Of a stretch of 64,000 nt of DNA, positions 53,641-60,895 are shown in pieces. Made by a program: the position numbers and the translations under genes. The notes beneath the pieces were generated by a model. The model saw only the letters and a list, made by a program, of their open reading frames with translations, was not told the DNA's origin and did not search any database. This DNA is from Mogibacterium kristiansenii. Lineage in GTDB: Bacteria; Bacillota; Clostridia; Peptostreptococcales; Anaerovoracaceae. The stretch is taken from assembly GCF_009695905.1 (NCBI RefSeq), contig NZ_VUNA01000001.1:62001-126000 (forward strand). Direction: 5' to 3'. How positions within the stretch are numbered: the stretch's first letter is position 1; every line of letters begins with the position of its first letter.

Positions 53641-55494
53641 ATGTCAATCACAGCTGAAACAGCTAAACAACATGCGAACGACCCAGCAGTACTGTGCTGC
53701 AGAGCAGAAGAAGGCACAGTTCTGGAGCCTGCGAACTTTGAGGATCCGGCAATTTTCCCAGACCTCATCGATTCCGGACTTCTGAACACAGATGGCGCTC
53801 TTAAGCTTTGCCAGGTTCTGAATGGATCGAAATTAACTAAGACTGTAGATTCCCTGACACCAATCACTCCGGACATCGTTGATAAGTACGATGCAGCAGA
53901 GGAAGAGGCAGCAGAGGAAGAAGCTCCTGCAGAAGAAGCAGCAGCTCCGGTTGCAGCAGCTCCGGTTGCAGCAGCAGGTGGCACAATCAAACTCCACATC
54001 GGAGAAGGTAAGAACATCGACATCGAAATCCCGGCAGGCGTTGGTGCAGGCGCAGCAGCTCCGGCAGCAGCAGTAGCACCGGCAGCAGTAGCAGCTCCGG
54101 CAGCAGCAGCAGCAGCTGAAGAGGAAGAAGTTGTCGTAAGAGAGATGACCAGAAAGCACTACAAGATCGACAAGGTTGTTCTTGGTGACGAGACAAAGAT
54201 TGAGGGTACTACCCTGTACGTTCGTGAAGCAGCAGCTACCGAAGGTGCAGATGCTCAGGCTCTGGTTCAGAGCATGAAGGTTGAAATCATCAACCCGGAT
54301 CAGTATCACACATACTCTCAGACCGTAATGGACATTCAGCCAATCGCTTGTAAGGCAGATACCGACATGGAGCTGGGCGAAGGTGAGACCATGGTTCTGG
54401 ACGGCGTAGTTACCGTTGTAACCGGTGTTACCGAAGAAGGCGTTCAGGTTGGTGAGTTCGGTTCTTCCGAGGGTTACCTCGACGAGAACATGCAGTGGGG
54501 CCGTCCGGGTGCTGTAGATAAGGGCGAAATCATGATTAAGTATGAAGCCGTTATCGACAGAAAGAAGAACATGGAGAGACCGGGACCTATCGCAATCCAT
54601 ACTGCAGTTGACCACGTAACTTCTGAAATCAGAGAAGCTATGAGAAGAGACCTGACCGATGAGCAGGTTGTTGATACTCAGGTTCTGCAGCAGACCAGAC
54701 ACCCTGGTAAGAAGAAGATTGTAGTAGTTAAGGAAATCATGGGTCAGGGTGCAATGCACGATAACTTCCTGTTCCCAACTGAGCCGGTTGGCGTTCTGGG
54801 CGCTAAGCCAAACGTAGACCTGGGTAACGTTCCTGTAGCTGCTAACCCACTGGAAGTACTGGATGGTTGTATCCACGCTCTGACATGCATCGGACCGGCT
54901 TCCAAGGAAATGTCCAGACACTACTGGAGAGAGCCGCTGGTACTGGGCGCTGTACACGATGAAGACGTTGACTGCGTAGGCGTTATCTTCGTTGGTTCCC
55001 CACAGGCTAACACCGATAAGTTCTATGTATCCAGAAGACTGGGACAGATGGTTGAATCCATGAACGTTGACGGTGCTTTCGTTACAACCGAAGGATTCGG
55101 AAATAACCACGTTGACTTCACTTCCCACATCGAGCAGATTGGTAAGAGAGGAATTCCGGTTGTTGGATTCTCCTTCTGCGCTGTACAGGGTGCACTGGTA
55201 ACCGGCAACAAGTACTGCGATGCAATGGTAGACAACAACAAGTCCATGTCCGGTATCGAGAACGAAGTACTGGCTTGCAACACTCTTTGCGAAGAGGATG
55301 CTATCCGTGGACTGGCTATGCTGAAGGCTAAGATGGCCGGCGAGGAAATCAAGGCTCCGGAAAGACACTACAACGCAAACGTTAAGCAGAACAATGTCGA
55401 GCTGATTGAGAAGGCTACCGGCGAGAAGATCGAACTGGTTGAGAACGAGCAGAGCCTGCCAATGAGTGAGAAGAGAAAGGCTAAATACGACTAA
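53641..55494 (+). CDS. prdA: D-proline reductase proprotein PrdA
   Basis: 617 residues from ATG 53641, which follows TTAAGGAGG. An N-terminal domain (1-145), two Ala/Pro/Glu linkers (95-120 and 147-176), a central part (about 178-410) and the C-terminal piece. The processing site is 'HALTCIGPASKEMSRHYWRE': cleavage before Cys416 would give a 23-kDa subunit with an N-terminal pyruvoyl group (known for the Clostridium sticklandii enzyme). With PrdB it reduces D-proline to 5-aminovalerate at the membrane. The upstream in-frame ATG has no site. Confidence 0.93.
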   Translation: MSITAETAKQHANDPAVLCCRAEEGTVLEPANFEDPAIFPDLIDSGLLNTDGALKLCQVLNGSKLTKTVDSLTPITPDIVDKYDAAEEEAAEEEAPAEEAAAPVAAAPVAAAGGTIKLHIGEGKNIDIEIPAGVGAGAAAPAAAVAPAAVAAPAAAAAAEEEEVVVREMTRKHYKIDKVVLGDETKIEGTTLYVREAAATEGADAQALVQSMKVEIINPDQYHTYSQTVMDIQPIACKADTDMELGEGETMVLDGVVTVVTGVTEEGVQVGEFGSSEGYLDENMQWGRPGAVDKGEIMIKYEAVIDRKKNMERPGPIAIHTAVDHVTSEIREAMRRDLTDEQVVDTQVLQQTRHPGKKKIVVVKEIMGQGAMHDNFLFPTEPVGVLGAKPNVDLGNVPVAANPLEVLDGCIHALTCIGPASKEMSRHYWREPLVLGAVHDEDVDCVGVIFVGSPQANTDKFYVSRRLGQMVESMNVDGAFVTTEGFGNNHVDFTSHIEQIGKRGIPVVGFSFCAVQGALVTGNKYCDAMVDNNKSMSGIENEVLACNTLCEEDAIRGLAMLKAKMAGEEIKAPERHYNANVKQNNVELIEKATGEKIELVENEQSLPMSEKRKAKYD

Positions 55495-55516
55495 TCTATA
55501 GTAAGGAGATATACAG

Positions 55517-55798
55517 ATGAAGTACGGCGATAAGATAATCAAGATGGAAGGAATAATCGTGGAGGTTCACGACGAGGGTGTTGGAATCGACCTCAAGGGA
55601 CGACTTGGATACCTGCTGGTTCCGATGAGAATGATTATCTCCGATACGGAATTGAAGGTTGGTCAGACGGTGGCCTGGAATATGAGCTTCATTGAGCAGG
55701 AAGGACCGGAAATCAACGAGAAGTATATCAGCAATATAGATGCGCGTAGAAGACGTCAATATGATTTGGCGCCAACAGAAAATATCGAGGAGGAATAA
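55517..55798 (+). CDS. Small conserved prd-operon protein (CBO2463/CBO2479-like)
   Basis: 93 residues between prdA and prdB. Soluble, beta-rich with 'MEGIIVEVHDEGVGIDLKGR' and 'LGYLLVPMRMIISD', and an acidic C-terminus. Clostridial prd operons often carry such a small gene in this place. A role as assembly or processing helper is inferred from position only. GTAAGGAGAT precedes it and prdB starts 5 bases after its stop. Confidence 0.7.
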   Translation: MKYGDKIIKMEGIIVEVHDEGVGIDLKGRLGYLLVPMRMIISDTELKVGQTVAWNMSFIEQEGPEINEKYISNIDARRRRQYDLAPTENIEEE

Positions 55799-55803
55799 TA
55801 CAA

Positions 55804-56529
55804 ATGAGTATGACAGTTGTAAAAGGTTTACAATCTGAAATCTTTGTACCTATTACACCGAAGTCGGTATGGGCTCCAGTAACAAAGCCACTCAACGAGA
55901 TGGTAATTGCTCTGGCTACAGCTGCAGGTGTACATAGAACAGACCAGGAAAGATTCAATCTTGCTGGTGACTTCACTTTCAGAGAAATTCCAGATGACAC
56001 ACCGGAAGAAGAGCTGATGGTAACTCACGGTGGTTACGATAACTCTGACGTAAATAAGGACATCAACTGCATGTATCCAATCTCCAGACTGCATGAGCTG
56101 GCTGCAGAAGGATTCATCAAGGGAACTGCTCCTTACCACTATGGATTCATGGGTGGTGGTGGAAACATCGAAAGATTCACCAACTACACAGGTCCGGAAA
56201 TTGCAAAGAGACTTAAGGATGAGAACGTTGATGCAGTTATGATGACTGCTGGATGAGGAACTTGCCACCGCTCTGCAACAATCGTGCAGAGAGCAATTGA
56301 GTCCATCGGCATCCCGACTGTAATCATCGCAGCACTGCCTCCTGTTGTAAGACAGGCTGGTACACCTCGTGCCGTAGCTCCTATGGTACCGATGGGTGCA
56401 AACGCTGGTGAACCACACAACGTTGAGATGCAGACTGGTATCGTAAAGGCAACTCTGGAACAGCTGGAGAAGATTCAGACTCCGGGAAAGATTGTTCCGC
56501 TGCCATTCGAATATCACGCAGTAATCTAG
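55804..56529 (+). CDS. prdB: D-proline reductase selenoprotein PrdB
   Basis: 241 residues with selenocysteine encoded by UGA at 56254-56256 (codon 151). Frame and similarity continue past the UGA: before it 'KDENVDAVMMTAG', after it 'GTCHRSATIVQRAIESIGIP', giving the PrdB motif G-U-G-T-C. A stem-loop begins 15 bases after the UGA. Sec attacks the proline ring carbon while the PrdA pyruvoyl binds the amine. A simple reading stops at 56256 and would wrongly call two fragments. The ribosome site is GAGGAG. Confidence 0.96.
56254..56291 (+). promoter_or_regulatory. UGA codon and bacterial SECIS hairpin of prdB
   Basis: UGA at 56254-56256 is followed by CTCTGC (56271-56276), a 9-nt loop and GCAGAG (56286-56291). 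Alternative pairing GCTCT/AGAGC can lengthen the stem. The distance and coding location fit bacterial SECIS elements bound by SelB. Confidence 0.85.
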
Positions 56530-56558
56530 TCCAACTTAATAGGACATCGGAAACGAAG

Positions 56559-56590
56559 ATGGGGCAGAATGTTTATTCTGCCCCATTTAT
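56559..56590 (+). promoter_or_regulatory. Terminator-like hairpin between prdB and prdD
   Basis: A perfect 12-bp stem (ATGGGGCAGAAT, 56559-56570 with 56575-56586) and 4-nt loop, followed only by TTATCC. It may partly reduce transcription into prdD or protect the prdA-prdB message, since PrdA and PrdB are needed in large amounts. Confidence 0.65.
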
Positions 56591-56609
56591 CCTAAGATGA
56601 GGTATTGTT

Positions 56610-57377
56610 ATGGCTGTTAAAGAAATTGATTTGAGAAGATTGGTGATTAAAGCATTCCATATGAATGAAGTGGAATTTGGAGATGCTTGCACAATGACGA
56701 TGGACGGTAAGTTTACCGTTTCGAAAGATATGATTCCGGATTTGGTGAAAAAGTATGACACCATTAATAAGATTGATATCCAGATTATCAAGCCGGGAGA
56801 TCATGATCGTTGGACGAACACGATTATGGACATCGTTCCGATTTCAACGAAGGTACTGGGCAAATGCGGAGATGGAATCACCCATACTGTTACCGGCGTC
56901 TATGTGATGCTTACCGGTGTGGATGTGAACGGAAAGCAGACCCATGAATTCGGATCTTCGGAAGGAAACCTTAAGGAGAAGTTGGTTCTTGGCAGAGCCG
57001 GAACTCCGGATGAAAATGACTATATCATTTCTTTTGATGTTACTTTTGAGGCTGCAATGGGTCAGGAACGGAAAGGTGCGTTCCAGGGACACGCAGCGTG
57101 TGATGATTTTATTCAGGTATACAGAGACATTCTTAAGAAATTTAACGGAAATAAATGCACCGAGCGTCATGAATACCATGACACGGTTCGCCCGGGTCAG
57201 AAGCGTGTACTGATTATCCGTCAGGTTGCCGGGCAGGGTGCGATGTACGATACTCACCTGTTCCCGAATGAACCTTCGGGCGTGGAAGGCGGAAAATCAA
57301 TTATTGAAATGGGCAATATGCCGGTAATGCTGACACCGAACGAGTACCGGGACGGCATTATTAGATCCATGCAGTAG
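56610..57377 (+). CDS. prdD: PrdD, homologue of the PrdA central region
   Basis: 255 residues. 'GVYVMLTGVDVNGKQTHEFG', 'SSEGNLKEKLVLGRAGTPDE' and 'GQKRVLIIRQVAGQGAMYDT' follow the same order as PrdA residues about 178-410. It stops just where PrdA is cleaved. PrdD is a conserved member of prd operons, not part of the catalytic core; its role is unsettled. The downstream gene prdE continues the PrdA pattern, so PrdD and PrdE look like PrdA split at its processing site. Confidence 0.88.
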   Translation: MAVKEIDLRRLVIKAFHMNEVEFGDACTMTMDGKFTVSKDMIPDLVKKYDTINKIDIQIIKPGDHDRWTNTIMDIVPISTKVLGKCGDGITHTVTGVYVMLTGVDVNGKQTHEFGSSEGNLKEKLVLGRAGTPDENDYIISFDVTFEAAMGQERKGAFQGHAACDDFIQVYRDILKKFNGNKCTERHEYHDTVRPGQKRVLIIRQVAGQGAMYDTHLFPNEPSGVEGGKSIIEMGNMPVMLTPNEYRDGIIRSMQ

Positions 57378-57388
57378 GAGGTGCGATT

Positions 57389-57871
57389 ATGGGAATTGGA
57401 CCATCAACAAAAGAAACAAGTTTACATCATTTCAGAGATCCTTTGGTAGACATCGTTGGTTCTGATGAAGGTATTGATTTGATGGGTGTACTGCTGTTCG
57501 GAACGGCGGATGATAACGTAGATAAGATTCGCAACAGTACACGTGCGGCAATCGTGGCAGAGTGCATGCGTGCCGATGGCGTTATCGTCAGCTCCGATGG
57601 CTGGGGAAACAGCGATGTGGACTATGTAAACTGCGTGAAAGAGCTGGGAGAACGGGATATTCCACTTTCCGGCTTGAACTTCAGCGGAAGCATGGCTACT
57701 TTCGTAGTAGACGACCCGAATCTGAAGAATATCGTAGATATTTGCAAGAATCCGGAGGGCATCGAGTCGGATATCGTCGGTGAGAACAATATGACGGCGG
57801 AAGACGTTAAGAAGGCACTCATGATTCTGAAGATTCGAATGAAAGAGAAAGAAATGCGCAGCAAGAAATAA
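57389..57871 (+). CDS. prdE: PrdE, homologue of the PrdA pyruvoyl subunit
   Basis: 160 residues. It starts 'MGIGPSTKETSLHHFRDPLV', aligning with the PrdA 'CIGPASKEMSRHYWREPLV' sequence, with the initiator Met region replacing the pyruvoyl-forming Cys. 'DGVIVSSDGWGNSDVDYVNC' matches 'GAFVTTEGFGNNHVDF' of PrdA. It therefore cannot form a pyruvoyl group. It is 11 bases after prdD with AGGAGGTGCG. A structural or regulatory partner is likely. Confidence 0.88.
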   Translation: MGIGPSTKETSLHHFRDPLVDIVGSDEGIDLMGVLLFGTADDNVDKIRNSTRAAIVAECMRADGVIVSSDGWGNSDVDYVNCVKELGERDIPLSGLNFSGSMATFVVDDPNLKNIVDICKNPEGIESDIVGENNMTAEDVKKALMILKIRMKEKEMRSKK

Positions 57872-57902
57872 TTGACAGATGTAATCTTTCCTTTTTAAAC
57901 AG

Positions 57903-57942
57903 GAGTGTCGGATGGTTCGAAACCGTCCGACACTCTTGTTCT
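57903..57942 (+). terminator. Terminator of the prd operon
   Basis: GAGTGTCGGATGGT (57903-57916) pairs with 57922-57935 (one G-T) around a 5-nt loop, then TTGTTCT. Confidence 0.8.
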
Positions 57943-57956
57943 ATCCCGAGGAAGGA

Positions 57957-57986
57957 TTGCACTTACCTTTTCTTCTATTGTATAAT
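57957..57986 (+). promoter_or_regulatory. Promoter of NlpC/P60 gene
   Basis: TTGCAC (57957-57962), an 18-base spacer and TATAAT (57981-57986), 44 bases before the gene. Confidence 0.6.
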
Positions 57987-58030
57987 AATACTGATAGGCG
58001 TCTCTGGACAAAGAGAAAGGCAGGGCCTTT

Positions 58031-58657
58031 ATGAAATGGATAAAGACTCGAAATTGGATAAAGAAGAGAATCGTTGTAATTCTGGTAATGGAGCTGATTC
58101 TGCTGACGGTGTTTTGCTATGCCATCGGAACGGAGACTACCGCATATAATCGGAAAATCGCCTTTGACGCAAAGAAAGTTGCTTTTACGATGAAGGATGC
58201 GGTCGTGCCGGTAAAGGACACTGTGAAGGAAACGAAGGCCGTTATAGAGGCACAAGAAGATCAATCATTAACCGAAGGAGAGACAATTGTCTTTGCGGAT
58301 CGATATCTTGGAAATCCATATGTTCTCGGAGGTCGAGATATTGAAACAGGCGTGGATTGCGCCGGATTTGTAAATTATGTTTTTACCCATGGACCGGCGG
58401 GAAAGCATTGGAAAAGCATGAATGTGGGCGGATTGTATCACGAAATCGGCGGGAAATCCGTCAGCGTTGACAAGATGAAGCCGGGAGATATCATTTTCTT
58501 TGGTTCCGGATTGTCCCACGTGGCGATTTATGCGGGAAATGGACAGATCGTGCATGCAATGGATGAAGCGAATGGCATCTGCCGTACAAAGTTGTTCCGT
58601 TCCAATGGAAGTACATACAGCGGAAAGAAAATTGTGGATGTACGCCGGGTTTTGTAA
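58031..58657 (+). CDS. NlpC/P60-family wall peptidase, membrane-anchored
   Basis: 208 residues. A basic N-terminus and one helix (13-33) anchor it. A helical linker (45-85) precedes the NlpC/P60 domain, with Cys in 'TGVDCAGFVNYVF', His in 'GSGLSHVAIYAGNG' and a second His in 'IVHAMDEANG'. It hydrolyses peptidoglycan stem peptides outside the membrane. The ribosome site is AAAGGCAGGG. The next gene is 18 bases away. Confidence 0.85.
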   Translation: MKWIKTRNWIKKRIVVILVMELILLTVFCYAIGTETTAYNRKIAFDAKKVAFTMKDAVVPVKDTVKETKAVIEAQEDQSLTEGETIVFADRYLGNPYVLGGRDIETGVDCAGFVNYVFTHGPAGKHWKSMNVGGLYHEIGGKSVSVDKMKPGDIIFFGSGLSHVAIYAGNGQIVHAMDEANGICRTKLFRSNGSTYSGKKIVDVRRVL

Positions 58658-58675
58658 GAGAGGATAAATAAGCGA

Positions 58676-59308
58676 ATGAAGAATTTAAATCGAAAGGCGG
58701 AGGCCCGGAGGGCGGCTGCCGGAATGGAAAGTCGGGCAGATACTTTGGTGATTGTGGAAAGCAAACACGGCAGTGCACTGAAGTATGGAGAATGGATCAG
58801 CAATACGCTTCATAGCGACATGATTCCGGCTACCCGTAAGTATCTGGGGTATGCTTCTCTGTATCGAAATGTAATTTATATCGGTTGGATTAAGGACGGG
58901 CGGATTGAGAAGCTGAACCTTCTTCAGCAGAACTATGTGAATTTCAATATGGACGGAAAGCACATCGCAGTAATCGGGGTCGGCATAGGAAATCCGACGG
59001 ACTCTTATCTGAAGCGAATTATTGCCTACAATGCGTTGGATCAGTTCGGGGACAGCTTCCATTATCTGCCGGGAGCGGTGGATGAGAAGAAGCGGAAGGC
59101 AGGAGATATGAACAATATTCAGCACTGTCTGAAGAATCTTGGAAAGTTGTACGAGAAAGAGGATGCAGAACTGATTGGAGAGCGCTTGGTACAAGGATAC
59201 GATGGGATATCTAGGAATAAGATTGAGTCTATAGTAGATGAGATTACGGCGGTACGAAACAATACCTATCGGAAGGATGAGCCGGAGGAAGACGGCGAGG
59301 ATGAATAG
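58676..59308 (+). CDS. Flavodoxin-like domain protein
   Basis: 210 residues. 'DTLVIVESKHGSALKYGEWI' resembles the FMN phosphate loop of HemG-type flavodoxins (T/S-x-x-G-x-A). 'SLYRNVIYIGWIKDGRIEKL' and 'KHIAVIGVGIGNPTDSYLKR' fit the strands of the fold. The C-terminal 80 residues are helical and charged, ending in Glu/Asp. Electron transfer or protoporphyrinogen-type oxidation is possible, unproven. Confidence 0.7.
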   Translation: MKNLNRKAEARRAAAGMESRADTLVIVESKHGSALKYGEWISNTLHSDMIPATRKYLGYASLYRNVIYIGWIKDGRIEKLNLLQQNYVNFNMDGKHIAVIGVGIGNPTDSYLKRIIAYNALDQFGDSFHYLPGAVDEKKRKAGDMNNIQHCLKNLGKLYEKEDAELIGERLVQGYDGISRNKIESIVDEITAVRNNTYRKDEPEEDGEDE

Positions 59309-59316
59309 ACGAAGTA

Positions 59317-59344
59317 AAAGGCGGGAAGCATCCCGCCTTTTGTA
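59317..59344. terminator. Rho-independent terminator
   Basis: AAAGGCGGGA (59317-59326) pairs perfectly with 59331-59340 around AGCA, then TTTTG; the A-tract on the other side makes it possibly bidirectional. Confidence 0.8.
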
Positions 59345-59412
59345 GTGCATTGTTTGGAAACATCCCATCGATTGGAGTGGAGAATGAGTCTTCTGCATTG
59401 AATGCATATTAA

Positions 59413-59440
59413 AAAGAGAGTGGCGATTGCCACTCTCTTT
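59413..59440. terminator. Terminator of the TauE/SafE gene
   Basis: AAAGAGAGTGGC (59413-59424) pairs perfectly with 59429-59440 around GATT. On the minus strand a CTTTTTAATA tract follows; on the plus strand TTTTGG. It separates the flavodoxin gene and the permease. Confidence 0.8.
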
Positions 59441-59471
59441 TGGAATCTTTTGTAACTGAATGTTCTGTAGT

Positions 59472-60398
59472 CTATGCTGCAGATCCCTTCTTGATAGCAT
59501 CGTGCAGGAACATTGCTGCTGTTACGTATACTACACATACTACGATGATGGTCAGAATCTTCAGCGGGATGGAGCTTACGAACTTGTAAGCAATGAATAC
59601 ACCGATTGCTCCGCCGAATGCCTGCATCCAGGATGCTGCCATGTCGTATCTTCCTTCTTTGATGAATTTAGGGCCGTTACCGAATGCCATCAAGAATGCA
59701 CAGGATCCCATCATTACCGGGAATGCGGCTCCAACGTTCAGTCCCAGCAGGGAGCAGAGAGCCATACAAGGAGCGTACAGTCCTACGCCTACGCTCATCA
59801 GAGCGCCCAGAACGAAGTTTACAACAACTGCGATAATCAGCTTAACGCCGGTCAGCTTCAAAGCGGTACCGATAGTACCGAAAGGTCCGATTGCCAGTAC
59901 TTTGCACAGCATTACGGAACCGAGAAGGAACAATCCTATGAACATTGCGATACGTACGTGCTTTCTGTCCAGCTTGGATACTACGCCTGCCATTAGGATG
60001 GAGCCGAGTACGGATGCAACAATCATGGAAACCAGAGTGAGGGTATCCAAGTCTACGAATCCGAAGAACAGGAATGCCTCGAACAGTACCGGGACGGTGT
60101 CACCTACGTTCAGCGTTCCAGGAACGTTGATATCGTCTACGGACTTACCAATCTTGAATGCTGCGGAAGATCCGGCGAAGGATCCGATACCCAGGGTATC
60201 ACCGAAGTTCATGATAACTCCTACAATGAAGTTATATACGTTATGTTTTTTCTGCTGCTGCCAGAGTTCTTCACCGGTGAGTCCGAATACCGGATCTGGT
60301 TCAGTTACTGCACGCATTTCTTTCATCTTTCTGTACATCAGGAACAGGTTCAAAACGATGCCGACTATGCATAGTCCTTTCAGAATGTAAAGAGACAT
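59472..60398 (-). CDS. TauE/SafE-family permease
   Basis: 308 residues with about 8 membrane segments and two repeated halves. 'FIVGVIMNFGDTLGIGSFAG' in the first and 'VNFVLGALMSVGVGLYAPCM' in the second match the conserved glycine-rich loops of TauE/SafE exporters. These move small anions such as sulfite or organic sulfonates. Presence near the prd genes could mean it exports or imports a fermentation product, but nothing in the sequence proves this. GGGAGGTAGTT precedes the ATG. Confidence 0.85.
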   Translation of the reverse strand: MSLYILKGLCIVGIVLNLFLMYRKMKEMRAVTEPDPVFGLTGEELWQQQKKHNVYNFIVGVIMNFGDTLGIGSFAGSSAAFKIGKSVDDINVPGTLNVGDTVPVLFEAFLFFGFVDLDTLTLVSMIVASVLGSILMAGVVSKLDRKHVRIAMFIGLFLLGSVMLCKVLAIGPFGTIGTALKLTGVKLIIAVVVNFVLGALMSVGVGLYAPCMALCSLLGLNVGAAFPVMMGSCAFLMAFGNGPKFIKEGRYDMAASWMQAFGGAIGVFIAYKFVSSIPLKILTIIVVCVVYVTAAMFLHDAIKKGSAA

Positions 60399-60453
60399 AA
60401 CTACCTCCCTTTGAATTAATAATTCTAGTGATAATATAATAATATAATTGCTC

Positions 60454-60490
60454 TATCAGCGAGGCTAACCCCGACGTAACCTTGCTGATA
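60454..60490 (-). promoter_or_regulatory. Leader hairpin of the TauE/SafE transcript
   Basis: TATCAGC and GCTGATA ends (60454-60460 and 60484-60490) pair, with GAGG/CCTT continuing the stem. It lies directly at the expected 5' end of the mRNA, so it may stabilise the message or sense a ligand. No known riboswitch class recognised. Confidence 0.45.
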
Positions 60491-60495
60491 CTGTG

Positions 60496-60523
60496 ATTAT
60501 ATCAGCACGATTTGAAATGTCAA
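60496..60523 (-). promoter_or_regulatory. Promoter of TauE/SafE gene
   Basis: Minus strand TTGACA (complement of 60518-60523), a 16-base spacer and TATAAT (complement of 60496-60501). The -35 overlaps a TGTCAA-ATTG-TTGACA inverted repeat (60518-60533), a possible operator. The bases 60534-60767 hold nothing else recognisable. Confidence 0.75.
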
Positions 60524-60767
60524 ATTGTTGACAAGCGAAAAATGACGTTCATGTGAGAAAAACCGTCAATCTACTTCACACAGTATTCACATTCAAATGA
60601 ATTCTTGTTTTCAATTGCGACAAAAATTAAGGGAAAATTAAAGATTTTTCTAAGCTTTGAAAAAGAAATCTCGTGAGTCGTGTGATTATCCGTGTGAGAT
60701 TGTACTAATTCAAAAACAATTTTAAAAGTGAAAGGTTATCATTGAAAACCGAATGGTTCGCATTTGT

Positions 60768-60819
60768 CACGGATATTTTTTAGACTACAGAAAAATATCC
60801 GTGCAATGTGTGATATAAT
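60768..60819 (+). promoter_or_regulatory. dnaE promoter with 13-bp inverted repeat
   Basis: CACGGATATTTTT (60768-60780) and its exact complement (60791-60803) with a 10-base gap lie just before TGATATAAT (-10 TATAAT at 60814-60819). The right arm covers the expected -35 place, so a bound regulator would affect dnaE. A small AAAAAGGG/CCCTTTTT stem in the leader (about 60844-60875) might act as an attenuator. Confidence 0.6.
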
Positions 60820-60895
60820 AAATTCTGTATACATATAAACGGAAAAAAGGGAAGAGCCCCTTTTTGATCGACAGAAACAGAATGGAGTGACCACA

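Noticed and set aside
53833-55542. A 569-codon open frame antisense to prdA
   Set aside because: It results from the biased codon use of prdA (Ala/Glu/Gly-rich); the product has no recognisable pattern and no ribosome site.
56254-56256. UGA as the true end of prdB and a separate gene starting at 56284
   Set aside because: The frame, family similarity and SECIS stem continue across the UGA; the motif G-U-G-T-C is expected in PrdB.
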